A stretch of 64,000 nucleotides of DNA from positions 2,108,001 through 2,172,000 of the forward strand of contig NZ_CP130713.1 of NCBI RefSeq assembly GCF_030553055.1, in the 5' to 3' direction. This document shows, in pieces, positions 63,051 to 64,000 of this stretch (its first letter is position 1; the number at the start of each line of letters is the position of its first letter). The translations under genes were made by a program, and so were the position numbers. The notes under the pieces are model-generated. The model searched no databases. It saw nothing but the letters and a program-made list of their open reading frames with translations, and was not told the origin of the DNA. Source of the DNA: Streptomyces sp. XD-27. Lineage in GTDB: Bacteria > Actinomycetota > Actinomycetes > Streptomycetales > Streptomycetaceae.

Positions 63051-64000
63051 CTACCGCGCGACGTCCGCCGTCGCGGAAGCCGACCGCTCCTCCTCGCCGC
63101 CCAGCTCTCCCCCGTTCTCGGCCGCGCCGGCAGCCGCCGTGGGCTTCCCGGCCACCGCCGGCTTCGCCGAAGTCGGCTCCCCGGCCTCCGCCGTCGCCTC
63201 CCGACCCGCCCGCGCCGCAAGGCGCGTTCGCAGTCGCTCCAGCGAGGCCGCCGCACCACCGCCCGTGGCGGCGACCTCGGGCGGCGGCACCTTCCCGGCG
63301 CCGGTCAGCGCGTACTGGAGGGCGAACCCGGCCGCCACGACCACCGCGCCGCCGACCGCGTCCAGCACGTAGTGGTTGGCCGTGCCGACGATCACGGCGG
63401 TGGTCAGCACCGGGTACATCAGGCCGAGGATCTTGATCCACATCTTCGGCGCGACGAGGGCGATGATGACACCGCACCACAGCGACCAGCCCACGTGCAG
63501 CGACGGCATCGCCGCGTACTGGTTGGACAACTTGGTCAGCGCGCCGAAGTCCGGGTTCTCCAGGTCCTGCGGGCCGTGCGCGGTGTCGACGTAGCCGAGG
63601 CCAGGCATCAGGCGCGGCGGGGCGAGCGGGTACAGCCAGAAGCCGATCAGCGCGAGCAGCGTGGCGAACGCCAGCGGGGTGCGCGCCCACCGGTAGGCCG
63701 CGGGTCGGGTCACGTACAGCCACGCCAGCAGTGTGATGGGGACGAAGAAGTGCAGCGAGGAGTAGTAGAACCCCATGCTGTCCTTGAGCCACGGCGTGTC
63801 CGCCACGATGTGGTTGAACCAGTGCTCGCAGTCGATGTGCAGCCAGCCCTCCAGGTCGAGGATCTGGCGGCCGTGCCCCTCGGCGAGGCTCCGCTCGTCC
63901 GGGGCGTGGGCCCGGACGTAGGAGTACCCGAAGTAGCCGATGCGGATGAGCATCAGCTCCAGCATCAGGTTCGGCCGGGTCAGCGGGCGCCGGTAGAAGC
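63051..64000 (-). CDS. PAP2-family membrane phosphatase, start beyond window edge
   Basis: At least 315 residues; the frame is open to the edge, so the N-terminus is missing. Membrane helices flank the phosphatase motifs YAAMPSLHVGWSLW (motif 2) and ANHYVLDAVGGAVVVAAGFA (motif 3). The C-terminal ~80 residues are an Ala/Glu/Thr-rich tail. Such enzymes dephosphorylate or exchange lipid phosphates (inositol phosphorylceramide synthase-like in actinobacteria). Active site faces the outer side of the membrane. Confidence 0.85.
   Translation of the reverse strand, partial: FYRRPLTRPNLMLELMLIRIGYFGYSYVRAHAPDERSLAEGHGRQILDLEGWLHIDCEHWFNHIVADTPWLKDSMGFYYSSLHFFVPITLLAWLYVTRPAAYRWARTPLAFATLLALIGFWLYPLAPPRLMPGLGYVDTAHGPQDLENPDFGALTKLSNQYAAMPSLHVGWSLWCGVIIALVAPKMWIKILGLMYPVLTTAVIVGTANHYVLDAVGGAVVVAAGFALQYALTGAGKVPPPEVAATGGGAAASLERLRTRLAARAGREATAEAGEPTSAKPAVAGKPTAAAGAAENGGELGGEEERSASATADVAR

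Overview
The window reads as chromosomal DNA of a Streptomyces or close relative. G+C is very high, GTG/TTG starts are common, and there are XRE-DUF397 pairs, mycothiol- and LLM-type enzymes, DUF6230/DUF6114 proteins and a typical actinobacterial RNase P RNA. The species call is inference.

Region 1 (1-22.6 kb) is the right part of an integrated siphovirus-like prophage that continues off the left edge. Late genes run left to right: major capsid, head-tail connector genes, tail terminator, tail tube, frameshifted tail chaperone pair, tape measure, distal tail and baseplate proteins, then two small membrane proteins, closed by a strong terminator at 12624-12667. Two minus-strand accessory genes interrupt this operon (12-371 and 2394-3527). 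A two-gene head-tail unit is tandemly duplicated around the second one. From 12.7 to 20.6 kb lies cargo: an XRE regulator with three DUF397 proteins, small proteins, a DUF6624 protein, a coupled radical SAM/methyltransferase pair, and a second XRE regulator with a PF04672-type methyltransferase. An ImmA-like peptidase and a tyrosine integrase end the element, directly facing the 3' end of rnpB.

Region 2 (22.7-31 kb) is core genome: rnpB, an RNB ribonuclease, YaaA, and a coupled minus-strand set (Nif3-like, zinc-ribbon protein, RNase H/acid phosphatase), followed by a propeller-like protein with repetitive tails.

Region 3 (31.5-57.9 kb) holds a dispersed steroid/lipid catabolic set: SDR, zinc alcohol dehydrogenase, MaoC hydratase, second SDR, ferredoxin, aldehyde dehydrogenase, FadA5-like thiolase and CYP125-like P450. 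A KstR-like repressor (44285-44911) sits inside it. Sites fitting the KstR consensus TnnAACnnGTTnnA lie upstream of the MaoC gene, beside kstR, and between the thiolase and the P450. A glycosyltransferase/methyltransferase/toroid trio diverges from kstR. Interleaved are a cell-wall amidase, a membrane protein, an LLM oxidoreductase and a mycothiol-dependent-type enzyme.

Region 4 (47.8-54.6 kb) is a cobalamin-riboswitch operon: a secreted toroid protein, a second secreted anchored protein, and ECF transporter T, fused A-A and S components. I read it as a B12 or corrinoid capture-and-import system.

Region 5 (54.8-64 kb) has an SLT-type lytic enzyme, DUF6230/DUF6114 proteins, a secreted protein, an AraC regulator, a superoxide dismutase-like protein that seems to lack zinc ligands, a TPR-like protein and a PAP2 phosphatase cut by the right edge.

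A caution for the whole window: at least six genes, in both prophage and core DNA, are broken by loss of one base in a C or G run. Restoring one base gives full-length proteins, so sequencing error is more likely than gene decay.
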